From contig CAMPDV010001026.1 in NCBI GenBank assembly GCA_946699065.1, forward strand, positions 1-64,000: a DNA stretch of 64,000 nt, in the 5' to 3' direction. Below are positions 12,195-22,999 of the stretch, in pieces (positions within the stretch are counted from its first letter, which is position 1; every line of letters begins with the position of its first letter). The position numbers and the translations under genes are program-made. Source of the stretch: Loxodes magnus. Taxonomy: Eukaryota; Ciliophora; Karyorelictea; Loxodida; Loxodidae. The notes below the pieces were generated by a model. The model had not been told where the DNA came from. It saw only the letters and a list, made by a program, of their open reading frames with translations, and searched no databases.

Positions 12195-12929
12195 CGATTA
12201 ATGATTAATAAAAATTAAATTTAGTTATTCTATATTTTAAATCTGTATTTTAAATTTTATAAAAATAGGTTATTAGCAAAAATAAAGGTTTTTGGATTCT
12301 AAAAATCATAATATTTATCAATAAAATATTTTAATACTATCATTTGAAAAGATTTGTATTTTAACAAATTAAATAGGACTAAATATAGATTTTTAAAAAG
12401 CGAAATAGCCAATATTTTATCTTATACAATCATTAAGAAATTTTTTAATGAACTATTTTATAAATTTTAATTAATTAGGGTTAATTTTATTCTTTTAATT
12501 TCAAAAAGTAAATATGATATATTGCTATCAATATTTATAATACTTTTTTCTTAAAAAATTAAAACTTAATAATAACTTATTTTTAACTAGAAATGTCAAA
12601 AAAATTACAAAAACTTGGTAAAGAAAAAAAATTTTAGCAGTTTAATTAAATTTTGCTGACTAAATTAAAGTTTTAGTTATTTCACAATTTTCAACATAAA
12701 TAATTAAACTGGATAAAAAATAAAAAATATAAAGATTTAATATTTCATTTATTATATCAAAATAAATTACTTTGTAATAAATATACTTTAATAATGGAAT
12801 AACTATACTTTAAATTAAATGCTAATAGTTAATTTTTAATATTATAATTCAGGAAAAAATTTTCAGTTTAAAATTACATTTTTTAGTTTAAGTTAAATAA
12901 TTTATCGTTTAATTTAAAGTTTATTCATT
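12195..12929. other. AT-rich spacer
   Basis: No ORF2 or other gene recognised downstream of the ORF1 relic. Mostly A/T runs. Confidence 0.3.
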
Positions 12930-13480
12930 ATTTGAAACTTTTCCATTCTTTTTTATTTATTTCTTAACCAAATAAGTAATACTTCCTATTGAATAGTTGT
13001 ATATAATTATTTTGCTTAATAAAGGTTAAAAATTAGGATATTCTCCAGTTTGGATTGAATTATTTGGTCCATGTTTATTATTTATTTGATTTTTTTAAGC
13101 AATTCTCTTATAACACTAATATTCATCGAAAAAAATAGATTCTAGCTTTTATTCAAGTTATCTTTGAATGAATTGAGACCAAGGATTAAGAGTTATTTCT
13201 AATTTAAATAAATCATCTTTTATGTATAAATATTCATAAATGTCTTTGCTTATAGCTTCTGTAAATCCTCCTAAATTATATATACTTTCTTTTGCTTTTG
13301 TAAATCCATTTCCTTTAACTCATATAGGATATTTTGTTAGAGATTAGGATTTTCTTTTATTTATATAAAAGACTTTAAAGAAAGCAAGCTAAACTTCCAA
13401 ATTACTTCACATACTTAATGCAAAGAATTTCTGGTTTCTATCCAAACTAACTCATTTCTTTTTTCATAGTTGCAAACTAA
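12930..13480 (-). CDS. Kelch-like fragment, function uncertain
   Basis: A single minus-strand frame reads through without interruption as protein-like sequence using TAA as Gln and TGA as Trp. It includes KYPIWVKGNGF, then KESIYNLGGFTEA with ISKDIYEYLYI, then FKLEITLNPWSQF. The order 'IYxxGG, then a bipartite Y/W strand' resembles a kelch blade, but only one clear unit is present. The following residues (QRQLEQKLESIFFDEYQCYKR) look like a helical extension. No start or end is defined. It may be a piece of a larger gene or a different fold. Confidence 0.35.
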
Positions 13481-13574
13481 TTTATTTTCTTACTCAAGTT
13501 TTAACTGAGGAGAAAAGACAAAAAGAAAAGAAATTTTTTTGAATTATAAATTAAATTACTGATTTGAAATCAAT

Positions 13575-13990
13575 CATATTATATAATAAAATGGATGAAG
13601 GCCGCGTCAGAAAAACTAGCAGGTAATCTGATGCAGTGTATACTGCATTGTGAGTAATCTCGCGCTAGATGTCACCACGGGGAGGGTGGATAAGCTCAGT
13701 TGAGAAATACCTAACTTACCCCGAGGATTCTCTCGAGCAGTATGAAAGTTTAACCGACGGGCCTTCTAATTAATGAATTAATAACTAATTCTTATTTGGA
13801 CCCTATTCAAGAAGACTGAAGCATTTGACTCAAGATTTAAGAATAAATTTTAATAAGAAGATTCCCTATTTGGAGAAGCTGACATGACTCATTGGGCTTC
13901 TAGAATTTTAACAAGAAACATGAGAACATTTTCTTAATATTAAATATTAATATTGAAAGAGCTGCGCGCCAATGAGGTTCTACGTTCTCT
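13575..13990 (+). repeat. Structured repeat family 1, full-length copy d
   Basis: The most complete copy outside the inverted repeat. It has an AT leader (TATTATATAATAAAATGG), a 5' stem ATGCAGT-GTAT-ACTGCAT at 13631-13648, GAGTAATCTC, a GC-rich arm (CACCACGGGGAGGGTGG), ACCGACGGGCC, TATTCAAGAAGACTG, a closing stem AGAAGC...GCTTCT around 13880-13910, and the 3' terminal hairpin AGAGCTGCGCGCC-AATGAG-GTTCTACGTTCTCT at 13958-13990. There is no coding potential conserved between copies. Confidence 0.8.
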
Positions 13991-14085
13991 GTAATAATCT
14001 TTATTTATTAATTATTTGTTGGATCTTTATTTTGTAGATTTATCATTATTTTTCTATAAAATTATTTACTATTAAATATTAAAAA

Positions 14086-14480
14086 ATGGAAGATGTATTC
14101 AAGAAGGCTATTTTACCATCTCCTAATAACAGGAAGCTAGTCAGAAGTGTCAATTCTATAGCACAAACCTTCTTTAATAACATAATCTTCTTCTTAAAAC
14201 ACACAAAATTAAGCATTAACAATTTCTTAATGAAACCATTGAAAAATCAACAAGCGACAATCTTGACTGAAGAATTACCAAAAACAGAAAATCAGCGAAT
14301 TCAAAACCTAATTTAAGATATTTAACTCCTATATTGATCTTGGTGACTTAAACAAGGAGCAAATCCTTGGAATGACTAAGGAAGAAATGGTTAAAGCAAT
14401 ATTAGTCCTTAATAAGCAAGATTAAGGATATGAATAAATAATTTGATGACTTACTCAAAGTTATGAAGAAATAATTTTTA
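14086..14480 (+). pseudogene. LINE ORF1 N-terminal relic
   Basis: From an ATG at 14086 the frame gives FKKAILPSPNNRK, matching the N-terminal part of the ORF1 at 11167, and then a basic/hydrophobic stretch to about 14310. Protein-like sequence resumes in another frame (YIDLGDLNKEQILGMTKEEM near 14330-14390) and again near 14428 (MNKQFDDLLKVMKK). The frame changes and the absence of a zinc knuckle suggest a decayed, 3'-truncated ORF1. It lies only 95 bp after a family 1 repeat. Confidence 0.45.
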
Positions 14481-15189
14481 TATCCTTACTCAAAAATATT
14501 TTACCTTTATTATGCTATATATTACTAATCACATTTAACCTTTTTACTTAGTCCCTTTTTTCTTTTTTCATCCCCTTTTATACTACTCTATTCCATCTGC
14601 AAAACTCTCTCAAGTTGAAACGCAAAGCGAGAAATATTGCTACTAATTTTATCTTCAACCTATATTTCAATTTATAAAACTCATAATCTCTTTAGCTCAA
14701 TAAATAATTTCTTTTAATATTAAATAATTTTAAATTAAAAAATTCTTATTTCATTTATTTTAAAAAAAATGAATTTAAAATCTTTACACATTTTATAAAA
14801 TTATTACGACTTAGAACATTAAGTAGAACTTCCTTACTTTACCTTTTAAAAATGTTATTTTTTCCAAAATTTTAAATTTTTTAAATTTTTAGCACTTTTT
14901 TCTCGTCACAAAACTTTTATTAATGAAAACCTTTTAATATTCTAAAAAACTTTTAAAAAATTATACTTCTTTATCTTTCTTAATTTACTTAAAACACTTT
15001 GCATTCAGAATAAAAACTGTGATTTCGACTTTTAAGCACTTGCCCCTCTTTCCTAAATCTTCACATTTTTATACCCTATTTACCTCTCTCTAAAACTTTT
15101 AGCAGTAAAAATATTTAATAAATTTTAATAATAACTTAATACTAATTTCCCTTTCAACATATTGATTCCTTTATTATAAAATAAACAAT
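14481..15189. other. AT-rich spacer containing the outermost visible palindrome match
   Basis: No gene recognised. From 14913 onward the sequence is mirrored at the end of the window. Confidence 0.4.
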
Positions 15190-15497
15190 CAGTATGAGCA
15201 ATCCTCATACTGTCATTGACTTTGGATCTGTTTCCAGGAAGTACTCATGGGAGAAAAACGAACAAGAATCTTGGAGGAACCAAGGGAGAAGAAAAAGATT
15301 GAAGAGGCATCAAGTAATGTTATTAATGAAACATGCAGATACTAAGGTCTATTAGGGAGCTTTCCGATAACGGTTCTATAGAAGACAAGACTTACAAAGG
15401 AATGCTAGCACTGTTGAAGACTTCAAAAAAGCATTTTTTTAACTTTAAAAATTTTTATTAAAGAGCTACGCGCCTTTTTAGGTTCTACACGCTCTCT
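15190..15497 (+). repeat. Structured repeat family 3, copy B left
   Basis: Starts with the stem CAGTATGAG-CAATC-CTCATACTG and ends with the hairpin AGAGCTACGCGCC...GCTCTCT at 15462-15497, followed by TAATC. It shares with copy A (23634-23938) the blocks ACAAGAATCTTG, TCCGATAACGGTTCTAT, GAAGACAAGACT and AAAGGAATGCTAGCACTG. Indels between the two are not multiples of three, so the short frames are not conserved proteins. Confidence 0.8.
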
Positions 15498-15852
15498 AAT
15501 CTTATTTATTATTTATTACTTTTTATTTAATTATTCAATACTTATAAAAAAAATTAAACAATAGCTTTTAAAATTTTTTGGATTAGAAAAGTAAAATAAA
15601 AAAAAAATTAGCTAGAAATAAATAATGCATAGAAAAGAATTTGAATATTATACTTTTTTATCAATAATTATAGCTTATGGCAATTTAATAAAATTTATAC
15701 CTTGATACTATGCTTAAAACATAATGTTTTTATACGTCCATAAAGACGCCAAAACAATAATAATAGATAATATGTTCTTAATATATTTTCATATAGGTAA
15801 TAAGTAAGATTAATATAATTACTGGTAAATTATCTTACTCCTATTCTTTTTA
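15498..15852. other. Short AT-rich spacer
   Basis: Nothing recognised between the repeat and the LINE 3' end. Confidence 0.4.
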
Positions 15853-16923
15853 CTCTTCTTCATCATTGTAGCTTTCAAAGCTTTCTTAGTTCAATAATTC
15901 TTATAAAAATTCGTCATTTTGTTAAATAATTAGATATATTCTTCGAATAAGTTTTTATGTTAGCATTTATCCTAAAATCTATCTGTTCTAAATATTTTCG
16001 GATTGGAAAATTTTGGTTAAGACAACTTTAATTATAAGTTCACCAGTTTGAGTAAATCATAGTTTTTGAAATCTTTAAATTCTTCAATTAAATCTTTTAG
16101 AGATTTACATTGTTGAATATGTTCGAATGTATAGAATTCTCAACAATTGCAAAATTCTGAATGCTTTATCTTAAATACCTTTTTAATGTCATATTAAAAA
16201 TTGTAAAGAAAGTTCTTAGTTTGCATATTGAATCTATTTCTCTTTTTTACTCTTGTTAAGTGTTGTATATATACAATAAAAAACTTTTCTGTATTGTTTT
16301 AAAATTCTCCAAAAATAAAAGCTTGCTGTAAGCATATTGCTCATCTGAATTACTGCATCTTGGTATAAAGCTTTAGATTCTTTGATAAATGATTTCTTTC
16401 ATAAGTATTTTTAAATTTATTTAAAGTATTTGGATAACTTCTAAATAATTTTAAAATAGTATACGTTATCACTCTTAGATCTATTAAAAAGAAAAGTAAT
16501 ATCTGAATCAGGTTTTAATTAGGTTTCTAATTTTATTTTGATATAGATGTTTATGTATTTAATTGCAATGTAGTATCCAAACGGTAAAAAATTTAGATCT
16601 ATGAAACGAAATTCATTAAATGTCTAATCGGACATTATAAAGCCTATCTTGCTCCTTTTCTTTAGCTTGTCTTAATATTATTTTTAATTATTTTAATTCA
16701 ACGAATGATAGCTCAAGGAATTACTTCTGAACCATATTCTACTTTTGGAAGAATAAATGATCGAAAAATCTGTTTATACATAAAGATGTCATTTAGATTA
16801 GATTTAATTACTTAAAATATTTTAATATCATAATGTTTTAATAAAGTATTCATTCCTTCCACACTCTCAATTGATTACTACAGTAATGATACTCGAAATT
16901 ACATCCTGATATACTTTAACTGC
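15853..16923 (-). pseudogene. 5'-truncated LINE: RT thumb and C-terminal zinc region (left copy)
   Basis: Mirror of 61990-63060, where the reading is given. It carries the PKVEYGSEVIPWAI motif at about 16710-16755 and the C-x-C...H...C region near 16140, on the minus strand. Its upstream (5') side ends close to the satellite at 17091, so the element lacks the endonuclease and RT palm. Confidence 0.65.
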
Positions 16924-17090
16924 TCATACCCCCTTAAATATTTTCAATGATCATACATTCTATAATAATTATAAATAATATTACAACCTTTTTAGAAAGT
17001 ATTATAACTAGTTACGATCTAAAAAAAACTATAAAAAACCTCTTACATACTATTAATACAATAACTAATTACGTTCTAGTGGAATTTTAA

Positions 17091-17612
17091 ATCAAATTAC
17101 ATTCTTCATTTTCATATTAAATGTCAACTTACCATCTTCATTTTCACATTAAATATCAACTTACCTCCTTCATTTTTCCATTAAATATCTACTTACCCCC
17201 TTCATTATCCCATTAAAAATCTACTTACCAACTTCATTTTCACACTAAATGTCTACTTACATTCTTAATTTTTACATTAAGTGACAGCTTACCATCTTCA
17301 TTTTCACTTTAAATATCAACTTACCAACTTATTTTTTGCCTTAAATGTCAACTTACACGCTTCACAATTCCATTAAATGCTAACTCACCTATTTTATTTT
17401 CCCATTAATATCAACTTACATTCTTCATTTACACATCAAACTTACCAACTTAATTTTCACATTAAATGTCTACTTACGAACTTCATTTGCCTATTAAATC
17501 TCGACTTACCTATTTCAATTTTACATCAAATGTCAGCTTACAGACTTAATTTTCACATTAAATATCAACTTGCATACTTCATTTTCACATTGAGCGTCAA
17601 CTTACAATCTAT
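17091..17612. repeat. 32-bp tandem satellite, left copy
   Basis: About 16 degenerate units of 32 bp with the pattern CAACTTACC-N-TTCATTTTCACATTAAAT. On the minus strand each unit contains GTAAGT. The period is not a multiple of three and the units drift independently, so the 79-residue frame inside is not a protein. There are no unique spacers, so it is not a CRISPR array. Confidence 0.9.
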
Positions 17613-17756
17613 GTGATAAGAATATTAAGTTCTAACTTACCTAAAATAATTATATGCTAAACTTAATTTTACTTTCTGTATTAAAAATATGTGTCTAAAT
17701 TTGTCGTACTTCCTTTAGTATTGATAAGAATACCCCATTCTTAATTAGTATTAGAA

Positions 17757-18938
17757 TTACTTACCACCTTCAATGTTAAATTTAGAAACTTACTCAATTG
17801 CATTTAAAGTTCATCTCCATTCACTAACTTAATATCATCTATAGTTTAGTCTTCCTTTATGGTTTAGTCGTTCTTTAATAAATCCACGTAGGGTGGAAAT
17901 AACGTAGTTTTCTATTCTATTTACTCCTTTATCTACTTGATTGTAGCATCTTATTAGATTTAGAGTTATAATATTTTATTGTTGGGAGAAACTATATTTA
18001 TCGAGATTTTTTAGTTCTGACTTTACTACTAAAAGAGTTATTTAGATTTTTAAAGTTATTGTTATGTAGCTTAAGCTACTTAGTCAAATTACTTATAGAT
18101 TTTCTATGCTTAGTCTTTTTAAGATGGCAGTTATTATGGACTTTAAGTCTAAATCGCTTATTATTAATTCTATTTAATTTATGCTTAACTCAACTGCATC
18201 GTAAGGCTTTAATTCTCTTGAGCTAAAACCTTAATTTAGTTTTCTAAACTGATTTTCTCTTACTATTGAGCTTAGATTTGTAAGTTCGACTATTATAACA
18301 AAGCCTAGTATTGGATATTGAATTAAGTAGCCTTTTTCAGATTATCCTTTATAATCGCTAGATCCTCAAAAACAATTGTTGATACCTAAGAATTTATCGA
18401 CATGACTCTTTACGACTCAGCAACTAGCTATTATATTTTCTAGTTCAGTTATGGATTATTGAAGTTGGGTTGCTATTACTATTGATAGTTTCCTTAGTTT
18501 TTCTCCAATAAGTTCTACTAGTTTTTGAGTTGATCTAACTACTACTTAATATCATTAGCATATTATTTAAACTCCCTTTATAAGGCTAAGCTTTCCTTTA
18601 GTATAGAGCAATGAAGATGCTAGACTATTTAGTAAATAAAGTTAGCTTGTTACTTGGCCAATTAAGATTACGCTATTTGAATTGTATCTTAGTACTTTTC
18701 CATTATAGCTATGTCATTCAGTAGACTTTTTTACCCTAACAGCTTTAGTAACAAAGTATCCTCTTATAGCTTTATAGGATTAATTTTATGCACTTACTAG
18801 CAATTTTATTAAATGCACTTTATACTTTTATTCTAATAGTGCTGATAAAAGGCACACTCCGCACAGATGCTGTGTTAACAAGGTAAAATTGTTGGAATCT
18901 TATCCTAAGAATCAAAATTTCCTTAACAAAATTAACAT
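17757..18938 (-). CDS. Unknown protein, about 393 residues (left copy)
   Basis: Mirror of 59975-61156, described there. ATG at 18938-18936. Adjacent to the satellite on its 3' side. Confidence 0.38.
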
Positions 18939-19233
18939 ATAATGCTCTAGGACATTTCAGTCATTTTTTATCTTTTTTATAAAAAATTACCCTTAAAACA
19001 AGAAAATATTACAAGAAAAAAAACCAAAAATTAAGCATAAATAAATATAAACATAAACAACTAATATTAAGCATTTACTTTAATAACTATCAGTATAAAT
19101 ATAAAAGAAGAACCTAAAGATAAATAATTTAAATGCTAGTCAATATTTATTGAAATAAGGTGCATTTTTTAAATAATTATTAATAAAGATAAAATTTAGC
19201 AATAAATAGATAATAATAAATTAAGATTATTAT

Positions 19234-19625
19234 AGAACGTGGAGAACTTGGTGAGTAGCTATTTCTATATTAATATTTAAATTAAGAGAAATGTTATTGT
19301 ACTTCTTGTTAAAATTCTAGTAGTCCAATGAGTCGCAGCTGCTTCTCTAAATGAGGTGTCTGATTATTAAAAATTATCCTAGAATTTTGAATCAAATGTT
19401 CCAGTTTTCTTGAATAAGGTCTAAATAAGAATTAGTTATTAAGTCATTAATTAGAAGGCCAGTCAGCGAGAACTTTCATGCAAGTTAGACTTGTCTCTTC
19501 CGAGCTTGCCTACTCTTCCCCATGGTAATTCAAGTGCGGGATTACTCACAATGCAGTATACAATGCATCAACTTGCCTACTATTTCTCATTACCACAACT
19601 AACTTCAATTTTATTATATAAATAA
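19234..19625 (-). repeat. Structured repeat family 1, copy e (left arm)
   Basis: Reverse-oriented full copy. Its 3' terminal hairpin variant (AGCTACTCACC...CACGTTCT) lies at 19234-19260. The CCAATGAGTC block, the 5' stem ATGCAGT/ACTGCAT near 19550 and the AT leader follow at higher coordinates. It is immediately followed by a family 2 unit in the same orientation. Confidence 0.8.
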
Positions 19626-19639
19626 ATAAATTTGATTAT

Positions 19640-19990
19640 AGAGCGCGTAGTACTCTCATTGTTGTACAGCTCTTTAAAAAAAATGTTTCATACTGACAAG
19701 AATGTTTGTTACTGATAAAATTATCAGATACTGGTAGACCTTGTTCAATATGGTATAATTATTCAGTACTGATAAAAATGTTCAATACTGATATAATTTA
19801 AGAATACTCGTAATCTTTTCTACTTGTTGGAGGTCCAATGACATGGCAGGATTGTGTCTCATTGCATCACCAAAGCAGAGGGCGACATGTGTCAATTATG
19901 GGTACTTAACTTCCCCAACCTCTGATGAAGATGACCTTGTTGTTCGCCTTCGAACAACTATGACGGTTTTAAAAAATATATATAATATAA
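19640..19990 (-). repeat. Structured repeat family 2, copy b (left arm)
   Basis: The 3' hairpin AGAGCTG...ACGCGCTCT is at 19640-19673 (minus sense). The conserved core GAAGTTAAGTACCCATAATTG is around 19895-19915, and the 5' stem TTGTTCG-AAGG-CGAACAA is at about 19942-19960. The 60-residue frame across it is incidental. Confidence 0.8.
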
Positions 19991-20024
19991 TATATAAGTT
20001 AACTATTATAATTCAATTTAAATA

Positions 20025-20372
20025 GGGTGGAAAGCCCTTTCCTTCGGATGCTGCTTGGAGGCCCAGCAAGGCAACTAAAAAATGAGCGCGGACAGAGGAT
20101 AAATTGGAAGAAGAGAAACCAATAGCAAGAGAAGGAAGATTCAACAAGCTGGAGAACTTTGAATGCCAGGAGGAAACTTTCTTCATCATAGTCGGAGAAA
20201 TGTACCCGTAATCGCATATTGCATCCTATGCTTTGGAAGGAAAAATTACAGGGGACGAACCGCAGGAAGAGGAAACAAGGAAAGAGAGAAAAGAGAGACC
20301 TATAAAAAAATTTTCGACATTAAATAAAATTAGTTTAAAGAGTCGCGCACCAACGAGTGTGCTACGCGCTCT
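20025..20372 (+). repeat. Structured repeat family 2, copy C left
   Basis: 5' stem GGAAAG-CC-CTTTCC at 20030-20043, then a GC-rich part. The core is CTTCATCATAG, GAAATGTACCCGTAATCG and CTATGCTTTGG at 20180-20240. The 3' hairpin is AGAGTCGCGCAC...GTGTGCTACGCGCTCT at 20339-20372. It stands head to head with copy b: the two 5' ends are 35 bp apart around a TATATAATATA tract, which could act as a shared promoter region. Confidence 0.8.
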
Positions 20373-20779
20373 ATAATCGAATTTATTTATAAAGAATTAA
20401 AAGTAACATAAATAAAAAAATTTTTATCTTATAATAAAATAAAAATTAATTAAGAATTAAATTTAGTCATACTTACTGACTATTATTTTAGATATAAGTT
20501 AAAAAATTATAATTATTTGTATTAATACCTAAAATATTATATATCAAATAGTTTAGAAAATATTATAAACATTCAAAGTTTATTTTACTTTATTTAAGTT
20601 AATAAAAAAAAGGACAAAACTAAATAAGTGGAATTTAAATAATATAAAGCGATAAATAATTGCAAAACATATTAAAATAAATTTTTTAAATCATATGTAA
20701 TAAATTGATTTTTAAGTAGAAATTATTGTAAAAAAACAGAAATCTTTACATAATAATAATATTAGTTTTAAGTTTTCCG
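20373..20779. other. AT-rich spacer
   Basis: No gene recognised. Confidence 0.4.
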
Positions 20780-21660
20780 TTTTAGGGATTTCCAACCCCG
20801 TCAGAAATACAGCAGTACATGCTCCCTGCTTTAAATATAAAAGTTTGGGTCGCCCAATTTTAGCGAGATTGGGAAATCGGATTTTTCCAGGTTTTCCCTC
20901 CTTTAACTTGCCTTGATTCCATCTTAATCTTGTATATTGAACCATCCGGGTTGCAATACATTCTTTTCATTCTTGCTTCTTCTTTTTTCTTCTTTTTTTG
21001 TTCTTTTATCCAATAGTTTCTTTATTTCTATTAGAATTTCTAACACTTCTGATAAAAATGTCATAAGCTTCCACAGTAGAAACATTTCTTTTTTATTTTG
21101 AATTATTTTCCTTGATTTGTTTGCTCTTTCTAGACTTCGATTTCCATTTGCATAGCTCCAGTTTCGCTTTACTCTTTCTTAAAAGTTTACAATTTCTCTT
21201 CTACTTTCGAGTCTGTTATCCAGTTCAGTCTGTTTCTAAAGCTAATTTTAGGATTTGTTAGTCTGACTTTGTGAGATACTCCAAAAGGCGTTAAGATCTC
21301 TTTCCTAGGACATAAGTCTTGACTCAATACCTTCTGCTAGGTCTAACTTTTCCATCAGCATATCATTGTCCTTCTTCAATCTCTTGACCTCTTCCTGGAG
21401 GTTCAGTACGACTTTGATGAGCTACTTCATACTCATCTGGCCAGAAGGGTTGAACTCTGGTACCTCCTGGTGGAGAACAGACTTCATCTGTTTCCTCGGT
21501 TTCTCGCTTGAGGTTGGAGTTTCCGTGTGTATATTCTTCAATGTTGGCTTTCGTTCGTTTTGTTAGATTCTAAGTTGTAAGTTCAGTGTTGGTTAAGGTT
21601 GTGATAGAGAAGATTGTTAATATTATTAAGACTTGGTTTCTTGCTTCTCCCTTACATTAA
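20780..21660 (-). pseudogene. LINE ORF1 with CCHC knuckle, left copy (G3)
   Basis: Minus strand. An N-terminal basic/proline region (KPRKQMKSVLHQ) leads into a long coiled coil (VVLNLQEEVKRLKKDNDML onward). A complete zinc knuckle CFYCGSLWHFYQKC (CX2CX4HX4C) lies at 21084-21043, with the Trp before His encoded by TGA. The region between coiled coil and knuckle is about two bases shorter than in the right copy, shifting the frame. So the left copy keeps the knuckle but has lost frame continuity. Its first part (21500-21660) is unrelated to the same part of the right copy. Confidence 0.68.
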
Positions 21661-21782
21661 AATAAATTTTTCTTATAAAAAAGTTAAAAAGCTTTGTTAA
21701 AGCCTTAGTAGTCAGCCATCTGACCTATTCTATCAGCTTTTTTCCATTAGTTTGTCTTTAATTTTACTAGGCTTAGTTAGGC

Positions 21783-21806
21783 GGTGTAGCACTTCATTAG
21801 TGCACC
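21783..21806 (-). repeat. Isolated terminal-type hairpin (left)
   Basis: Reads GGTGCACT-AATGA-AGTGCTACACC on the minus strand. Stem layout and AATGA loop resemble the 3' terminal hairpins of the structured repeats (loop CAATGAG). It lies downstream of the G4 ORF1 and may mark an element 3' end. Confidence 0.45.
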
Positions 21807-21899
21807 ATCCTTTAATATTCTGAATAGTTTGATCTTGCACGCAGCGTTCCTAATTATTTATCCAAGGATTAAGATTTGAATTAAAGAATTTTTTTCTAT

Positions 21900-22446
21900 A
21901 AATGTTTCCGCTTTATGTTGGATATATCCTAAATAGTTTTCTAAAAATATCTTATTTATTCTTTCTTTAAATTTCGCTTAGTTAGTAGCAGTATTTTCAT
22001 TGGTGTTATTTATTGCACACGTAGCATTTTATTTTTCTGCTAAACTATTATTCCTGTAACACTTATTTAATTTAAATTTACTACTTATTTTAATTAAACG
22101 TTTACTGTTTATTTTAATTTGAGACTTCATTTTCTATTTCCATAGGATCTGATTAATTCCGTTAAAACGAAAATGGCATTACCTGAATTTATTATTAAAT
22201 TTAAAGAATTATTTGTTCAAGTTTGTTTTCTATTTCTTATGATGATTAATATTGTTTCTCAAGTAAAAACGTTATTAGTTTTTCTAATTTTTCTACTATA
22301 TAAGTGAGGAATCTATTTTTTAGCATAAACTCTTTTAATGACTTAGATAATATTTCTATTTGAGTTTATGTCGGAAGTTTTTTTAGTTCTAGATTTCCAA
22401 ATGGTTAATGTTCGTCATTTGAATCATATTTCTCACTTTCACTCAT
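21900..22446 (-). CDS. LINE ORF1 / gag-like protein, intact knuckle, left copy (G4)
   Basis: ATG at 22446-22444. Mirror of 56559-57105, where the protein is described. The knuckle here reads CYVCNKQHQWKYC, with all four ligands present. Confidence 0.7.
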
Positions 22447-22999
22447 TGTAATTATTTAATTTCTTTATTTTTTAGAGAACTTTCCTGTTTAAATGTTTTG
22501 TTCAAAGTTCTGTTATTTGTTAGAAGCCATTTTATTATATATATGTAAATAAACTAATCCATCTCTTAAATATTCCTCTTTATACACACTTAGAAGTTAA
22601 AAAAATAATAAATAAGCTAGCAAACTATAAATCTCAGGAAATGATTAAATCAAATTGGAACTTATCAAAAATGCAGCTGAAGATTTGCATTAAATGATTA
22701 CAAGGTTTATAAATAATATAGTAAGAACTTTTATTTTATACCAAATAAAATGAAGAAAGTAAACATTCTTCCTAGTTTTAAATAGGGAAGTAAGATTTTT
22801 TGGCTTAACTGATGTCCGTTTGCTTTACTAAATTGTTTATTAAAAATATAAGACAAAGCAGTAACCTAAAGATTATATAAATACATTTATGACTAAAAAA
22901 TTTGCATTAAGCTTAATTTTTATTTATTCATTAACATTCTTCAACCTAAAAAATTAGAAGCATTTAATAGATTATTGATCTTCATTGTAGATGGTCATA
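22447..22999. other. Spacer between ORF1 G4 and the RT relic
   Basis: Nothing recognised apart from AT-rich sequence. Confidence 0.35.

Noticed and set aside
17091..17612. CRISPR-like array
   Set aside because: The units are contiguous 32-bp degenerate tandem repeats with no unique spacers, in a eukaryotic context.
19915..19965. Hammerhead ribozyme (CTGATGA followed by a stem)
   Set aside because: The related copy at 58750 has TATGATGA, breaking the invariant CUGAUGA, and the GAAA and cleavage-site elements are missing.
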